DNA from: Charina bottae
Taxonomy: Eukaryota > Chordata > Lepidosauria > Squamata > Charinaidae
Direction: 5' to 3'
Assembly (NCBI GenBank): GCA_023362775.1
Contig: JALMGJ010000014.1
Coordinates: forward strand, 2,440,001 to 2,504,000
Length of the DNA stretch: 64,000 nucleotides
Part shown: in pieces, positions 23,551-34,088 of the stretch
How the letters are laid out: each line of letters starts with the position of its first letter
Position numbering within the stretch: position 1 is the first letter of the stretch
The notes under the pieces: model-generated
Seen by the model: the letters and a program-made list of their open reading frames with translations, nothing else
Told to the model about the DNA's origin: nothing
The model's database searches: none
Position numbers and translations under genes: made by a program

Positions 23551-24184
23551 GTTTCCCTTGTCTAAAACCCCAAGGAAGTGGGGTTAGGCCATCGCATTTC
23601 AGTTGCTTATATTGTTGCATGTTGCTATTCAGATGCATGGCACTATTCAGTAAAGCAAGTTGGGGCGGGGGTGGGGGGGAGCCCTCTTCCTTGCCCCAGG
23701 AATTATACAGCCTGAATTTCAAACATGGTGGCAATAGAATGAATGGGAAGGAAAAACCGATGGGAGAATATTCAGTTAATGCACACTGGCAAAGCAATCT
23801 GGTATCTACAGTATCTGTATTCAGAAGCAATCTTGAGAGCCTGTTGAGAACCAGTGTTTGGATTTGGGATCAGGTATAAAAAACATCAGCGAAAAGACAG
23901 GTTTTGTTTGAAAAGCGAGGGAGCTGTTAATTTCCGCCCCAAATTAAGATTGTGGAAGACAGTTTTAAACCGCCATATATAATGTATTCATTTGCTAAAG
24001 GCACCTTTGCTATTTGCTGGTTTTCCTCACATTATTTGCTTTTTAAAAAAATAATAAAAGTTATACAGGCAGGTGTTCCCCTCCCAGAATGCCCAGGAAT
24101 GAGACATCAAGGGCATTCTGGGAAAAGAAAACACCCATTCCTAGGAGGACTTCTACTGCAGTTGGAGAAAATGAGCTTTGAACA
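23551..24184. other. No recognised gene; small inverted repeat
   Basis: Unique-looking. At 24084-24122 cccagaatgccc is mirrored by gggcattctggg around a 16-nt loop. Confidence 0.4.
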
Positions 24185-24189
24185 ATGAA

Positions 24190-24512
24190 AGAATACGGAC
24201 ACAGTAATGGCTGCGAGAGCTGGACCATAAGGAAGGCTGAGCGAAGGAAGATAGATGCTTTTGAACTGTGGTGTTGGAGGAAAATTCTGAGAGTGCCTTG
24301 GACCGCAAGAAGATCAAACCAGTCCATACTCCAGGAAATAAAGCCAGGCTGCTCACTTGAGGGAATGATATTAAAGGCAAAACTGAAGTACTTTGGCCAC
24401 AGAATGAGAAGACAGGATACCCTGGAGAAGATGCTGATGCTAGGGAAAGTGGAAGGCAAGAGGAAGAGGGGCCGACCAAGGGCAAGATGGATGGATGATT
24501 TCCCAAAGTGGT
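24190..24512 (+). mobile_element. BovB/RTE-type LINE fragment, ORF C-terminal region
   Basis: An open frame reads through the C-terminal phrases of BovB ORF2: SWTIRKAERR, DAFELWCWRKILRVPWTARR, SNQSILQEIKPGCSLEG, LKYFGHRMRR, LMLGKVEGKRKRGRPRARW. The open stretch is short and truncated at both ends: the polymerase core is absent and it breaks off just after RWMDD. It is a partial copy without activity, but its preserved frame suggests moderate age. Confidence 0.85.
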
Positions 24513-24514
24513 TG

Positions 24515-25369
24515 ACATGCCCAGAAAACCTGTCATGGTGTTCTCAGGGCTTACTTTGAGATTCAGATTTTGGCCAAGATGTGTCTTTTTTAGATCCGGC
24601 TTGGCCTTTGGAGTGATGTATTTTAGAGGATTGGAAGCTGCACACTTAAGACCTCAACTGCTTGCCCTGGGAATGTTCCAAGTTTGCTCTTCCTCCTTCA
24701 TCTGGGGAAACCTTTTAAAGCCTGGCTTTGCTTTTTGTCACGCCGAAAGAGACCTTTGTAATAGATGATGATGATTGTTGTTGTTACTCATCAGCATCAG
24801 CATTATGTTGTTGTTTTTGTTATTAGAGCTCTGTTTTGCCTGCTCACCTCCGTTCAAACAGTAAATCTTGTCTCTCTTGGGAGAAGCTGTGCACTTAACC
24901 TCTTGCACATGTTTTTCCTTTCTCCCTGGAACAGCCAGACCGCCATCACAAGATGCAGCTTTTTCTACACAAGGTTTGGAAATCCAAGCTGTAAAAGTTA
25001 GAATACTGTGGTTTGGATTTGGAAGGGCTACAAAAATTAGAGGCTTTTAAAATGACCTCCAACATCCTTTGGAGACAGCAAAATGGTTTCTCTCCTATGT
25101 GGCTCAGCTTGAAATCAGAGATGCTGGGATTTTTTTTTTCCTGTTTGCATTTGGTCTGGCAGAAGGATACAGACTGGTTGGGAGAGCAGGTTTAAGAGCT
25201 GCGATCATATGGGCTGTACTAGAGAAGTTCTAATATTGCACAGCCACTTCCAGAACATTTGAAGGAAATAAATGGTCCTAACCAGGCTCCACAAAAATCT
25301 GGCTTGTCAAGGAGATCATGAAGGGATTGATTTGTAAGAACTTTCAACACAAAGTGGTAATTACCAGAA
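24515..25369. other. No recognised feature
   Basis: Unique-looking, with a short GTT-rich stretch near 24776-24820. Confidence 0.35.
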
Positions 25370-25740
25370 GTCAGTCTGGACAAGAGTAGGTCTTGCCAGG
25401 TTAATCTTATCTCATTCTTTGATTGGGTAACTTCTTTAGTAGATTTTGGGAATGCTGACGACATAATATGTTTTAATTTCAGCAACGCATTTGGCAAGGT
25501 AGCCAGGATGTTCTGATTAGCAAGTTGGTTAAGAGTGGGTTGGATGCATAGCTGGCTCGAAAATTTACTCAAAGCATGTTGTTCAATAGTTCTTCATCAA
25601 ACTGGAGGGATGCATCAAGTGAGTACTAGTTTCTGTACTCTTTAACAATTCTTAAAATCATTTGAGTGAGGAGAGGGAGAGAAAAAGACAATGCTTATCA
25701 GATTTGTAGATGACACAAAAGTGGGTAAGATAGCGAACAC
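25370..25740 (+). mobile_element. Decayed CR1-type LINE reverse-transcriptase fragment
   Basis: With frameshifts, the + strand carries RT-domain phrases: ICFNFSNAFGKV at about 25465-25500 (family form VYLDFSKAFDKV) followed by LASWLRVGWMHSWLENLL, and further on CR.HKSG (family form FADDTKVG) at about 25704-25730. Order and spacing fit RT motifs before and at the catalytic DD, but the sequence is broken by stops. Confidence 0.65.
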
Positions 25741-25779
25741 CTTAAATATTTATTGGACCATTTGCAGTATATGTGAAAT

Positions 25780-25925
25780 GTGGGTTAGTGTTACATACTG
25801 TAGAATGGTGTGTGGTGTGAACCTGGCCCACTGGATTAGATTACTTTGTATTTTGTAAACCCAGAAAAAAGGGTTAACACAGTAATCAAGTTAAGCATGT
25901 TGTATGAAAGCCTCTTAGAACTACA
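25780..25925. repeat. Decayed repeat related to 3040-3200
   Basis: Has ggtgtgtggtgtgaacctgg, aagggttaacacagtaatca and gcatgttgtatgaaagcc, like the other members of this loose family. Confidence 0.3.
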
Positions 25926-26399
25926 AAGTGGGAATGGGTGGGATGTATACGAATGAACGAACGAACGATATGGCAAGATTTAACTTCGCAAAAGCCATGC
26001 TGGTTCTTAAACAAGACTTGTTCATTTATATATATTTCAGATTTATCCAGAGGACACATGAATTTAATTAGCTTATAATTTTCTGGATGTATCTCTCCAC
26101 AGATTCCTTTCTAATTAATGTTACATTGGACACTTTCTTGTGTTCTGATAAAGAGGCTGCTCTTAAGGACTAGTTACATTGGACACTTCATAGTTTTGTT
26201 AGAAGATCAGCAATTTGTCACTGAATTAAATACTCTTGGATAGCTACAATCTGAACCTGGTGATCTCTTTTTAGTTGGTCTGTAACCATCAACATTTCCC
26301 AGATGAAAAGAAGGATGAAATACTAATGCCAAATTTCCATTCCTTCCTCACACTCTGTTAACGGAATAAAGGCTTTGAGTCAAGCTTGGCTCTGATAAT
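25926..26399. other. No recognised feature
   Basis: AT-rich, with a (GAAC)n-like tract at about 25951-25970. A direct repeat, gttacattggacact, occurs at about 26121 and 26173. Confidence 0.4.
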
Positions 26400-26620
26400 T
26401 CCACAGACCTGTCAATGCAGTTTTCTTGGCAACAGTAGGGAAATGGTTTATAATTGCTTTTTTGTTATTGTTTTGCTTTGATTTCTAAACTCCCCAATCT
26501 AGCCTACAGTCCTGTAATTTTCTGGTGGGCACCCATCCAAGTCCTCATCAAGCCCAACTCTGCTTAGTTCTGACCCCAGTCAAGATCAGCCAAGCATTGC
26601 CATTATGCTGAGCTTTGCTT
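26400..26620 (-). mobile_element. 5S-rRNA-derived SINE, copy 2, antisense
   Basis: cacccatccaagtcctcatc and ccaactctgcttagttctga mirror the 5S rRNA 3' half, and tttcttggcaacagtaggga mirrors the tail. About 60 bp of AT-rich sequence lies between tail and 5S parts. Confidence 0.65.
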
Positions 26621-26624
26621 GAAT

Positions 26625-27889
26625 ACCCTCCCCTATTATAGAGAGCTAAAGGCTGTATTCCAGTTTCTGTATCTTGTACCTTTTCCTCTGCAACGGTCTC
26701 TCCAACAACTGCCAATGATACAAAATGCTTTAAGTGATTGTTGAGGAGGAAGGTGATAATAATACACTGTCATGGTTCAAAATGTCTGTGAAATGGCAGG
26801 CTGGCCTTTGAGAGCCTGACTGGCTCAAAGTTCCTGAGTGGTTTCCGTAGCTAAGGGTGGACTCAAACACAGGCACCCCCACTTCTGGTCCAACACCTCA
26901 ATCACTGAATCACACTCTCTTTTTGTAATGTAAGCATTACACTGCCCTGGTAAAAAGAGATCAGTGGACTAATATGCAACAATTCTGGCCTGAACGTTGC
27001 ACGCAAGTGAATTTGAAAACTGTCTACTCTACGGATTATGAAGTGAGTGCCTTGTCTCACAAATCACGGTGGGAAAGATTGGCCTGGAAGCTATTCAGGA
27101 TCCAAAACTGCGCTGTTTCAGCTTGTCATTATTCAAGTTTTGGCAAGTGAAAAAAGGCTTGCCAGCTGTAGTATCTATGTTTTTCGGACAGATGTTCCCT
27201 GCTTCAGTACCTTTTCCCACCTGCCCTAGAAGGAGAGGGCTTAAAGGAATATTGACTTGGAATAAACGGGTTTAAGAAAAGAGAGCAGAAATTTCCAGGT
27301 TGGGAAGTTGAATCCCTTGGCTTGTGAGTTTCCCCACAAATATAGAAGCTGACCCTTAATTTTTCAGTTTTAAATTGTAATAGAGGAGGAAACCAGAGGA
27401 GCTGGTAGTATGACATCAACATATTTAGATTGGCTCAAAAGAAACCAAGCTTTTTCTCAGGAGGGTGGACAGGAATCATAGCTTAGTTTCTTCCTGAGCT
27501 AACATGCTTTGTGATGGAAGAACACAACTCATATCACTTCGGTAGCTGGACTCCAGAAGACATTCCCCCGTCCCCGGGCCCGGTGTAAATTTTAGTGAAT
27601 CAAATCTTTTAATATAATCTGTATGAATTATACTTCAGGGACCCGAGTGAAACTGAACCTAGATAATAAAAGTCCATTTTTCTGGCACCAGAGAGAGGAA
27701 GGGAAAGTAAAATAAAATTGCCATTTGGTTTTACTTGGCTGCCTTTGTAGATTAAAAAAAAAGTCCCCTTCTCAGTCTACACACACAACACACTTGATTT
27801 GGCCATCCTGTGACTATTGTTGATTTTCTCCTACACCAATTCCTTTAATTGTTCTTTTGCTGTTGCTGTTTCTTCAACTGGGATATAAT
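26625..27889. other. No recognised feature
   Basis: Unique-looking. At about 26860-26920, ggactcaaacacaggcaccc may be an antisense scrap of an old SINE. Confidence 0.35.
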
Positions 27890-27965
27890 TTATTTAATTA
27901 TTTTATTTATTTAATTAAATTTATATAACCGCCCATCTCCCCCAACGGGGAACTCTGGGCGGTTA
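27890..27965 (-). mobile_element. L2-type LINE 3' end, antisense
   Basis: taaccgcccatctcccccaa ... actctgggcggtta is the reverse complement of the LINE 3' hairpin (ccgcccagag...gatgggcgg) also seen at 42408-42490 and 45550-45600, next to a TTTA-type tail. Confidence 0.65.
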
Positions 27966-28004
27966 TAACAATCTATATAACCTGCCTTTGTTCCCTGCGC
28001 CGCC

Positions 28005-28018
28005 ACCCCCCCCCCCCC
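28005..28018. repeat. Poly-C tract
   Basis: Fourteen C residues in a row; the length may be assembly-sensitive. Confidence 0.9.
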
Positions 28019-29595
28019 AACTTTCCTTTTTAATGCACATTTATTGAGATAGAGCAAGGGAAAGGCTCATAAACCAAACCAGCACAGCCACAACAATAAC
28101 TAGTATATCTGACTAAAACATCTTCCTTTCATAACTAGAAAGTCTTTTAAGGGGAGATAATAATCTGTATTCTCAGATTTCGCATTGGTATGCATAATTG
28201 CTTCCTGATGAAACAAATTAAGATATTTGTACTATGTATGCATGTGGCAGCAAAAGGCATTTTCACTCTCTTATCAAAGACATTCAGATTCTTGTATTGA
28301 AATCCAGCTCTTTCCTGAAAGTTATCTTCCCTTCTGAAGGAAGCTTCTGTTTTCCAACCTCATTTTGAAGGAGCGTTCCAAATTCTCAAGAATTTCTTTG
28401 GATGGCGATTTGGAGTTGCGTCAGTTCAAGTTTGTCAAAAATGTTGAGGGGGGTGGAGTCGGCCATTTTTGGTTTTAGTTACATATCTCTTCAGGATTGT
28501 TCTCTTCTTGGCTATCCATATTTTCTGGTCTGAAAATTCCAGGAGTTTCCATTTGACATCTTTCTCTGGAGTTGAACAGAAATGTAGGCAACCAGTAAGA
28601 AAGTTATTTCTTTTCCATTAAATTAAAGGAAAATGGTTGAACGTCAAGAATGAAATTTTGGGACAGATTTGTTCAAAACTCAAAGTGAGTCAGAAATAGC
28701 TAGAACAGTTGCAGATGCACAGGGGGGTTGGGGGTGGGAAAGAGAAAGATGTTATTTTCGCCTCTTGAGCTTGGGTCAATTTTTGAGGAAATGTTTCCAG
28801 TCTCCGATTAATCTTGGCATCTGCTGCTTTAATAAGTCAAGGACAACAAAGCTGCAGCCCTTCTCCTGTCCTCTGTAGTGGACTTTAATCACCGTTCTGC
28901 TTTGGGGGTGTCAAAGCAACAGCCCCGTCCTTCTGGGTCTTGAGTTTGCAGACTTCAGCGTAATCACACTCATTTTTTTGGATCTCAAAAAACTTTAGGA
29001 AGTTTCTTGCTAGCAGCTTTGCTGACAAACCCATTGACTGCTGCTGCTGTTTTGAAGTGGACAAAGTATCCATGAGATTTAATGGTCATGGCATGGGGAA
29101 AGTGGGGGCAAGAAATCATCAAATGGTCTGCAAGGGGTGAAAGTATTACAAGGTTTATTTTTCCAGCTAAGACTTCCTGGTTTTCCAGTACCTTCTCACA
29201 AGTTTTGTGGTTGTTGCTAACTTCTTAAAGCTCTTAAATATCCTGATGATTTCCCATTGAAGTATCAAACAGGCCTGATCCTGCTTAACCTTTTTAAGAG
29301 TAGTCAAGGTCAGCGAAATGCTGTGCCCTGCTCTGAATTTTCCTACCTGATCCTTTTGATCAGGAAAAGTGGGGGATTAAACCTGAATCGTTCAGCCTTT
29401 AAAGCAGAAATTCTGCCATTTGAGTTATGGGCTCACCCCAAAGATATGTGGGCATGCCTAAATGCATCCCAAAAGGCTAGCCCAAATCTTTTTCTTTTTT
29501 TTCAGCTGCCTGCAAGCCACATGAGGCTAAATACCTTTTTAATCTGCCTGCCATCAGAGAAGGATGCTGTGAAGACTATAAAGGTGGACCTCTGA
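28019..29595. other. No recognised feature
   Basis: About 1.6 kb of unique-looking sequence with short frames only. Confidence 0.4.
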
Positions 29596-29602
29596 CTCCA
29601 AT

Positions 29603-29972
29603 TTTGTTGTTGTTCAGTCGTTTAGTCGTGACCCCATGGACCATAGCATGCCAGGCCTTCCTGTCCTCCACTGCCTCCCGGAGTTTGCTCAAGTTCATGT
29701 TCATTACATCGGTGATGCTATCTCACCATCTCATCCTCTGCCGTCCCCTTCTCCTTTTGCCTTCAGTCTTTCCCAGCATCAGGGTCTTTTCCAGTGAGTC
29801 CTCTCTTCGCATTAGGTGGCCAAAGTATTTGAGCTTCAGCTTCAGTATCTGTCCTTCCAATGAGCAGTCAGGGTTGATTTCCTTTAGGATTGACTGATTT
29901 GACCTCCTTGCAGTCCAAGGGACTCTTAAGAGTCTTATCCAGCACCACAGCTCGAAAGCATCAATTCTTCGG
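29603..29972 (-). mobile_element. BovB-type LINE 3' end, antisense
   Basis: On the - strand a frame reads DAFELWCWIRLLRVPWTARR, SNQSILKEINPDCSLEG, LKYFGHLMRREDSLEKTLML, GKTEGKRRRGRQRMRW. It is followed by the 3' tail, gactgaacaacaac on the - strand. The 7-bp word ctccaat occurs at both edges (about 29596-29602 and 29973-29979), a possible TSD. Close to the BovB forms shared between squamates and ruminants. 5'-truncated and non-functional. Confidence 0.85.
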
Positions 29973-29980
29973 CTCCAATA

Positions 29981-30528
29981 CAGTATCACAAACCTATTGC
30001 TTCTTGCTGATTTTTCTTGAAACAAAGGCACCTTAAAAGCTCCACCTTTCTGTTGCCAGGGATCTAGCTGGCATGTTTTGACTAATTCCATACAATAGCT
30101 TGGAATTCCACCAAAAGTAATTAGGACATGGTTTTCTCACACCACCGGTGACAAGCGCTTGCATTTCTGGGGTGGCACCAAGACACAAACCCTCCAAGTT
30201 GAAAAGTTGGCAGCGCCTGTGCCCGTGGGGTTTCCCATAGGCATGTTTCTCTCCCCCTCCCCTGTTGTATTAATTTGCTGAGAGATGGAAGAGGGTCTTA
30301 AGTCTTTTGAAGGAAAGGTTTAGAAAGATCAATAACTATGACTGTCATTCTAGGACTGGTGTTAACGTTTACCTTGCCTGAAAGCTGCCTTCCTCTCACC
30401 CCAAGATTCTTTTGTATCTGAAGTGAGACAAATGCCTCTGGTCTGGGAAATATTTATTTATTCAGAAGATTTCTATTTGGACTTGTTACCATACATTCCT
30501 TGAATTGGAGTCATTGAATTTAATGAAA
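29981..30528. other. No recognised feature
   Basis: Unique-looking sequence. Confidence 0.4.
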
Positions 30529-30539
30529 GATGAATTATC

Positions 30540-30731
30540 ACAGAAGACACACACCCTCTCAGCAGCTATAAACACCAGCAGGAACACACACCCTCCACTT
30601 GGGCACAGAGAGAATCTTCTAGCTGTGCTCCTGTCCTCTGAAGATGCCAGCCACAGCTACTGGCAAAACGTTAGGAACCAAAACTGCCAGAACATGGCCA
30701 CACAGCCCGGAAAACCCACAACAACCACCAT
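30540..30731 (+). mobile_element. PLE-B copy, single orientation
   Basis: Matches the right arm of the PLE-B palindrome at 43732-44001: ctgtgctcctgtcctctgaa, then acgttaggaacc, ccacacagcccgg and the short-type terminus acccacaacaacca. It is 5'-truncated. The word atgaattat occurs just before it (about 30530) and just after (about 30731), a probable partial TSD. Confidence 0.75.
30623..30685 (+). ncRNA. Degenerate hammerhead-like motif, PLE-B type
   Basis: CTGAAGA at 30638-30644 and a good stem II (gccag with ctggc) are kept. The GAAA box reads AAAA at 30665-30668, which removes the essential G12, so this copy should not cleave. CGTT follows. Upstream cct can pair with agg after the cleavage position. 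Confidence 0.6.
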
Positions 30732-30734
30732 GAA

Positions 30735-31627
30735 TTATTTCCTCTCTGCCCATGTTCAGTTTGGCTGAAGGTGTGATTTAAGTTCATCAGCATAATCTAC
30801 TTTGTACCTCCCAAACAGTACAAAGACTAAGATGGGTTAGGGGTTGATGGGAGTTGTAATCAAAAACATCTGGAGGGCACCAGGTTGAAGGGCACATGCA
30901 ATAGGATCTGCATGACAAATCAATTTTATTTTCTCTTATATTTGGCTATTGAGGTTGATGAGGTCCACTTCTTCCTTTTCTGTTTATTGGGGAAGGTGAG
31001 AGATGCAAGTTTTGTTGAATAAAGTCCTTACCTGCATCGGTCAAATTTAATATGGCTATGTGGGTATGCAATTTTTGTTAGAGCGAAAAGACCTGAAGAG
31101 CACAGATATAATAAAAAAAGTTTTAGCATATGATAAAACAGTTTGGCAGATGAAATAAATTGATAGATATTACATTAAACTTTTAAAAACTCAGACATTA
31201 ATTTATTAGTAAAGACCTTGTTTTTATAGCTGTAGTTAAAAATTTGGCTGTCATCACTGTAAGGTTAGGATTTTTATCTGAGAGTAAAATTTTAACATAT
31301 TCAGAAATATCTCTGACTGGCCTTGATTTTAAAATAGGGCAGATTATATCTGGCTGAAAACTCTTGTAAGTCAAATCTAGTAGATATAGGTCTCCTCACC
31401 ATGTCATCACAGAAGCCCATGGGGGGAGGTCAGAAATGGAGGTCAGAAATGTTCTGATGCACGTAAAAGAGAACAGGGCTTCAATTGTGGTTGTGCCTGT
31501 TAATGCGACCTTTTGTACACACACCCCTCCTGGGCAGACATCCCTGCTCCTATCTCTAAAGAAATGTGAAAAGGTTACTAATTGATCGTTTAAAACCTAA
31601 TTGGATCAATTCTTACCCATCACTAAT
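30735..31627. other. Mostly unrecognised
   Basis: At 30842-30895, gatgggagttgtaatcaaaa plus catctggagggcaccaggtt is a hAT family 2 scrap. The rest is AT-rich and unique-looking. Confidence 0.4.
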
Positions 31628-31702
31628 CTGACCATTACAAAAGTCCTTCTAGACCAGTGTTTCTTAAAAGTGTGGTCCTAGAAGGATTTTTGTAATGGTC
31701 AG
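31628..31702. repeat. 25-bp inverted repeat with 25-nt loop
   Basis: ctgaccattacaaaagtcct (start of the left arm, 31628-31652) is mirrored with one mismatch by the right arm at 31678-31702. The loop contains cagtgtttcttaaaagtgtg, which resembles a hAT terminus. Confidence 0.85.
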
Positions 31703-31865
31703 ATAAGTAATGCAGGTTTCTATTTCCTTTCCCCTTTTTTCATGGCCATTGCTCCTTGAGATGGTCCTAGCATCTGGATTCCCTTCTGCCTTCCAATATT
31801 GCCAAGGACTGAAGGAAGATGTTAACTTTGAAGGCAGGAAGCACCGTTTTCTACTTCTGCCCTTA

Positions 31866-32238
31866 CACATAGTCCTCACTTAACAACCATTTGTTTAGTG
31901 ATGGTTCAGACTTATGACGGTGCTGGGAAAAAACAACTTGTGACCGGTCCTCACACTTATGACTGTCACAGCATTCCCCTTGGTCACGTGATCACAATTT
32001 AGGCACTTGGCAACCAGTTCACATTTATGACTGTTGCAGCATCCCGTGGTCACATGATCACCATTTTAGACCTACCTGGCCAGCTTCTGGGAAGCAAAAT
32101 CAATTGGGAAATGTGTGATTTGCTTAATGACCACGTGGTTCGCTTAACGCCCGCAGTGATTCGGATTTGCTTAATGACTGCTTCACTTAGCAACCAAAGT
32201 TCCGCTCCAGATTGTGGTCATTAAGGAAGGACTACCTG
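31866..32238 (-). mobile_element. Tc1/mariner-like MITE, copy 2
   Basis: A 373-bp element with ends cacatagtcctc and aggactacctg, flanked by TA at 31864-31865 and 32239-32240. The interior is the reverse complement of the 62360-62764 copy (atggttcagacttatgac near the left end; gtcattaag near the right). Confidence 0.8.
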
Positions 32239-32240
32239 TA

Positions 32241-32980
32241 CTCTGAATTGGCTTGGTGGCAATGCCATTGGGTAAGGAAAGATGTCATGCTTCCTGCCCT
32301 TACTCTGATGGCACTTTGGGTAGGAAACCATGAGACACAGCAGTACAGAAAAGTAGGAAGGTCAGTAAGTGGGCAAATGACTCACTTGTTTTCTCTTCCA
32401 AATTTGTAGCCTGTCACCAGGTGAAAGAAAAAACATTCCACAATCTTAAAAGGCAATTGAATAGCATTACAGCGACTAGACACTGGCTGGAATGAAATAG
32501 CTTTTAAGGTTGGGATTTTCTCCCCCCTTAAAAGCAACAAGATTGGATGCCTTGACTTGCCACCTATGGCAAATTAGCAAAAAGCCTGAGAGCTGTGGGA
32601 AAGCCCCCCCCCACTCCACCCCACCCCCTTCTCTCCACGGCTGTCCCAAAGGGTGTGTTCAAACATCAGCAATGGAGCTGAAGAAAATAACATAATGCTT
32701 TCAATGGAGATAATAAATCACAGTGTGGCAGAAAAGTCAACAGTCATCAATTTTAAACTCTGGGAACCTGTCGGTTTTGGAATACCTTTTTTTTTTTTTT
32801 GCAAAAGGTATTAATGACAAGAACAATCTCAAACAGGCAGGATTACTGTGGCTTATTAATCAATAGCAAAATAACATTAGAGTCTAATCAGCATTATCAT
32901 TCGGCAAGCAAGACCCAAGAGAATTACAATTGTTTGGAGGAAATCCACAGATTAACATTTCTTCAAAGAGTGCAAAATCA
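32241..32980. other. No recognised gene
   Basis: A C-rich tract at 32606-32630 and a T-run at 32788-32801. The rest is unique-looking. Confidence 0.4.
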
Positions 32981-33029
32981 TGCACAATATATAACTCCTT
33001 AATCTCACAACTCCTTAATCTCACAGCAC

Positions 33030-33458
33030 ATGGACAGATTTAACCTTACTTTCAACTGGGAAACTCTGAGAATCTTAAACCAAACCAAATCCAAAAATGC
33101 TAGAGAATTCCTGGAAGCTTGGCACTCAGACAAAGCAGCCATCAACAGACACATAGAGGTAAACAACATTTACATACCATCCATAAGAGACAATAGAAAA
33201 GCCAGAAGACCAGAACACCTCCTTGCCAGCAATCAACAACCAGATAGGCAAAGATTAACACCAAGATTAGCACCAGAGGAGCAATCAAACAACACAATAG
33301 ACCCTAATCAAGGAACTATTAACTCAGTCACTCAACCAAGCAGCAAACAACAACCCAATCAAGGAACTACTAAGGAGAGTACAACACCCCCACCAACACA
33401 GGCAGGACAAGCCAGGGTATATAAACAGAAAGCAAGTCCCACTCCCTTTTTGCACTGA
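33030..33458 (+). pseudogene. 3' end of a PLE reverse transcriptase/endonuclease ORF
   Basis: The first ~55 residues (FNLTFNWETLRIL, then REFLEAWHSDKAAINRHIEV) follow the pattern at the C-terminal edge of PLE proteins, just after the GIY-YIG endonuclease: a (H/T)xFxWxxxxIL strand, then an R-x-x-x-EAWHS helix and INRHI. The polymerase and the GIY-YIG catalytic core are missing through 5' truncation, so this remnant has no enzyme activity. The following ~85 residues are rich in Gln, Asn and Thr, with repeated NQGT words, and may be untranslated terminal-repeat DNA that happens to be open. The frame ends PFLH and its TGA stop (33456-33458) lies inside the ribozyme CTGAAGA box. The ATG shown is only the first in the fragment, not a true start. 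Confidence 0.65.
33418..33425 (+). promoter_or_regulatory. TATA-box-like motif of PLE-C
   Basis: TATATAAA lies about 30 nt upstream of the first base of ribozyme stem I. The same motif at the same relative place occurs on the - strand at 63722-63729 and on the + strand at 63986-63993, so it is a family feature. A TATA-directed start ~30 nt downstream would place the ribozyme at the RNA 5' end. Confidence 0.5.
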
Positions 33459-33497
33459 AGATGTTGCCTAGCTTGGCAATGAAACATCTGCAAGAAA
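33447..33497 (+). ncRNA. Hammerhead ribozyme motif, PLE-C type (most complete)
   Basis: CTGAAGA at 33455-33461, stem II ttgcc with ggcaa around a tagctt loop, GAAA at 33481-33484, then C and the cleavage triplet AUC (33486-33488). Other PLE-C copies have GUC here, the classic triplet. Stem I pairs ttttgca (33448-33454) with tgcaaga (33489-33495), including one G-U pair, directly at the junction. Stem III is a C-G/A-U pair with no loop, predicting a dimeric mode of action. All core residues are intact; this copy has the A-for-G change at position 16.2. Confidence 0.75.
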
Positions 33498-33599
33498 ACA
33501 ACAAGGCTTAGAGAGCACCAAGGACTCCACATGCACAATATGTATAGATTGCCAAGACAAAGCTAATCTGTTTTACACATAATCCTTTCAATGAAAAAC

Positions 33600-33758
33600 T
33601 CCATTTGCCATTTGTCTATGAAGGTTCTCAGTCATCCAGGTGGAATTGTCTGTAGCTTGAACCATGTCAACTGGATTTCTATTTTCTCAGTGGAAACGTT
33701 TCCACTGAGAAAATAGAAATCCAGTTGACATGATTCAAGCTACAGTCCATTTGCCATT
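33600..33758. mobile_element. PLE-A inverted dimer, palindrome 3, with 13-bp TSD
   Basis: The insert is 33613-33745, antisense left arm (long terminus) and sense right arm ending gattcaagctacag (short terminus). The arms meet without spacer at ggaaacgtttcc (centre 33697/33698), the ribozyme cleavage-site region. The TSD tccatttgccatt lies at 33600-33612 and 33746-33758. Confidence 0.92.
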
Positions 33759-34088
33759 GTTTTCCTTACTCCTGCGTTGTTTTATTTTGTTTTCAGTTGC
33801 TAACAACAACAACAACAAAATCTTGATTAGAGCAAAAGATATATTGAGTCTAGTGTTGGGGTCCTGTATAACTTCTAGATGCCTTGGGAATGCTAGCAGC
33901 AGGATGTAAATCAAACCCAAGACTTACTGTGGACGGGCAGAAATGGAACGTAGAAGAGATTTCTTCAAATCAGATTTTGCTGGAAAAGTGTGGTTGGTTT
34001 AACAGGTGTGGAAATCAGTAACTCTCACAATGTCCTAGGATTATTGTTCCCATCAGCTGTTAATAAGAATGCAACTCCCCAGGATTGT
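33759..34088. other. No recognised gene
   Basis: Includes a short (AAC)n run at 33804-33820; otherwise unique-looking. Confidence 0.4.

Larger units (their letters stand above)
32981..33544 (+). mobile_element. PLE-C copy with ORF end, TATA box, ribozyme and 13-bp TSD
   Basis: The insert is 32994-33531, a 5'-truncated Penelope-like element. In order: a 16-bp tandem duplication (aactccttaatctcac twice, 32993-33024), the end of an endonuclease-type reading frame (33030 on), a TATATAAA motif at 33418-33425, the hammerhead motif at 33447-33497, then a 3' segment ending ggactccaca. The TSD is tgcacaatatata (32981-32993) and tgcacaatatgta (33532-33544), 12 of 13 identical. The PLE assignment rests on the ORF end combined with the ribozyme. 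Confidence 0.85.
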
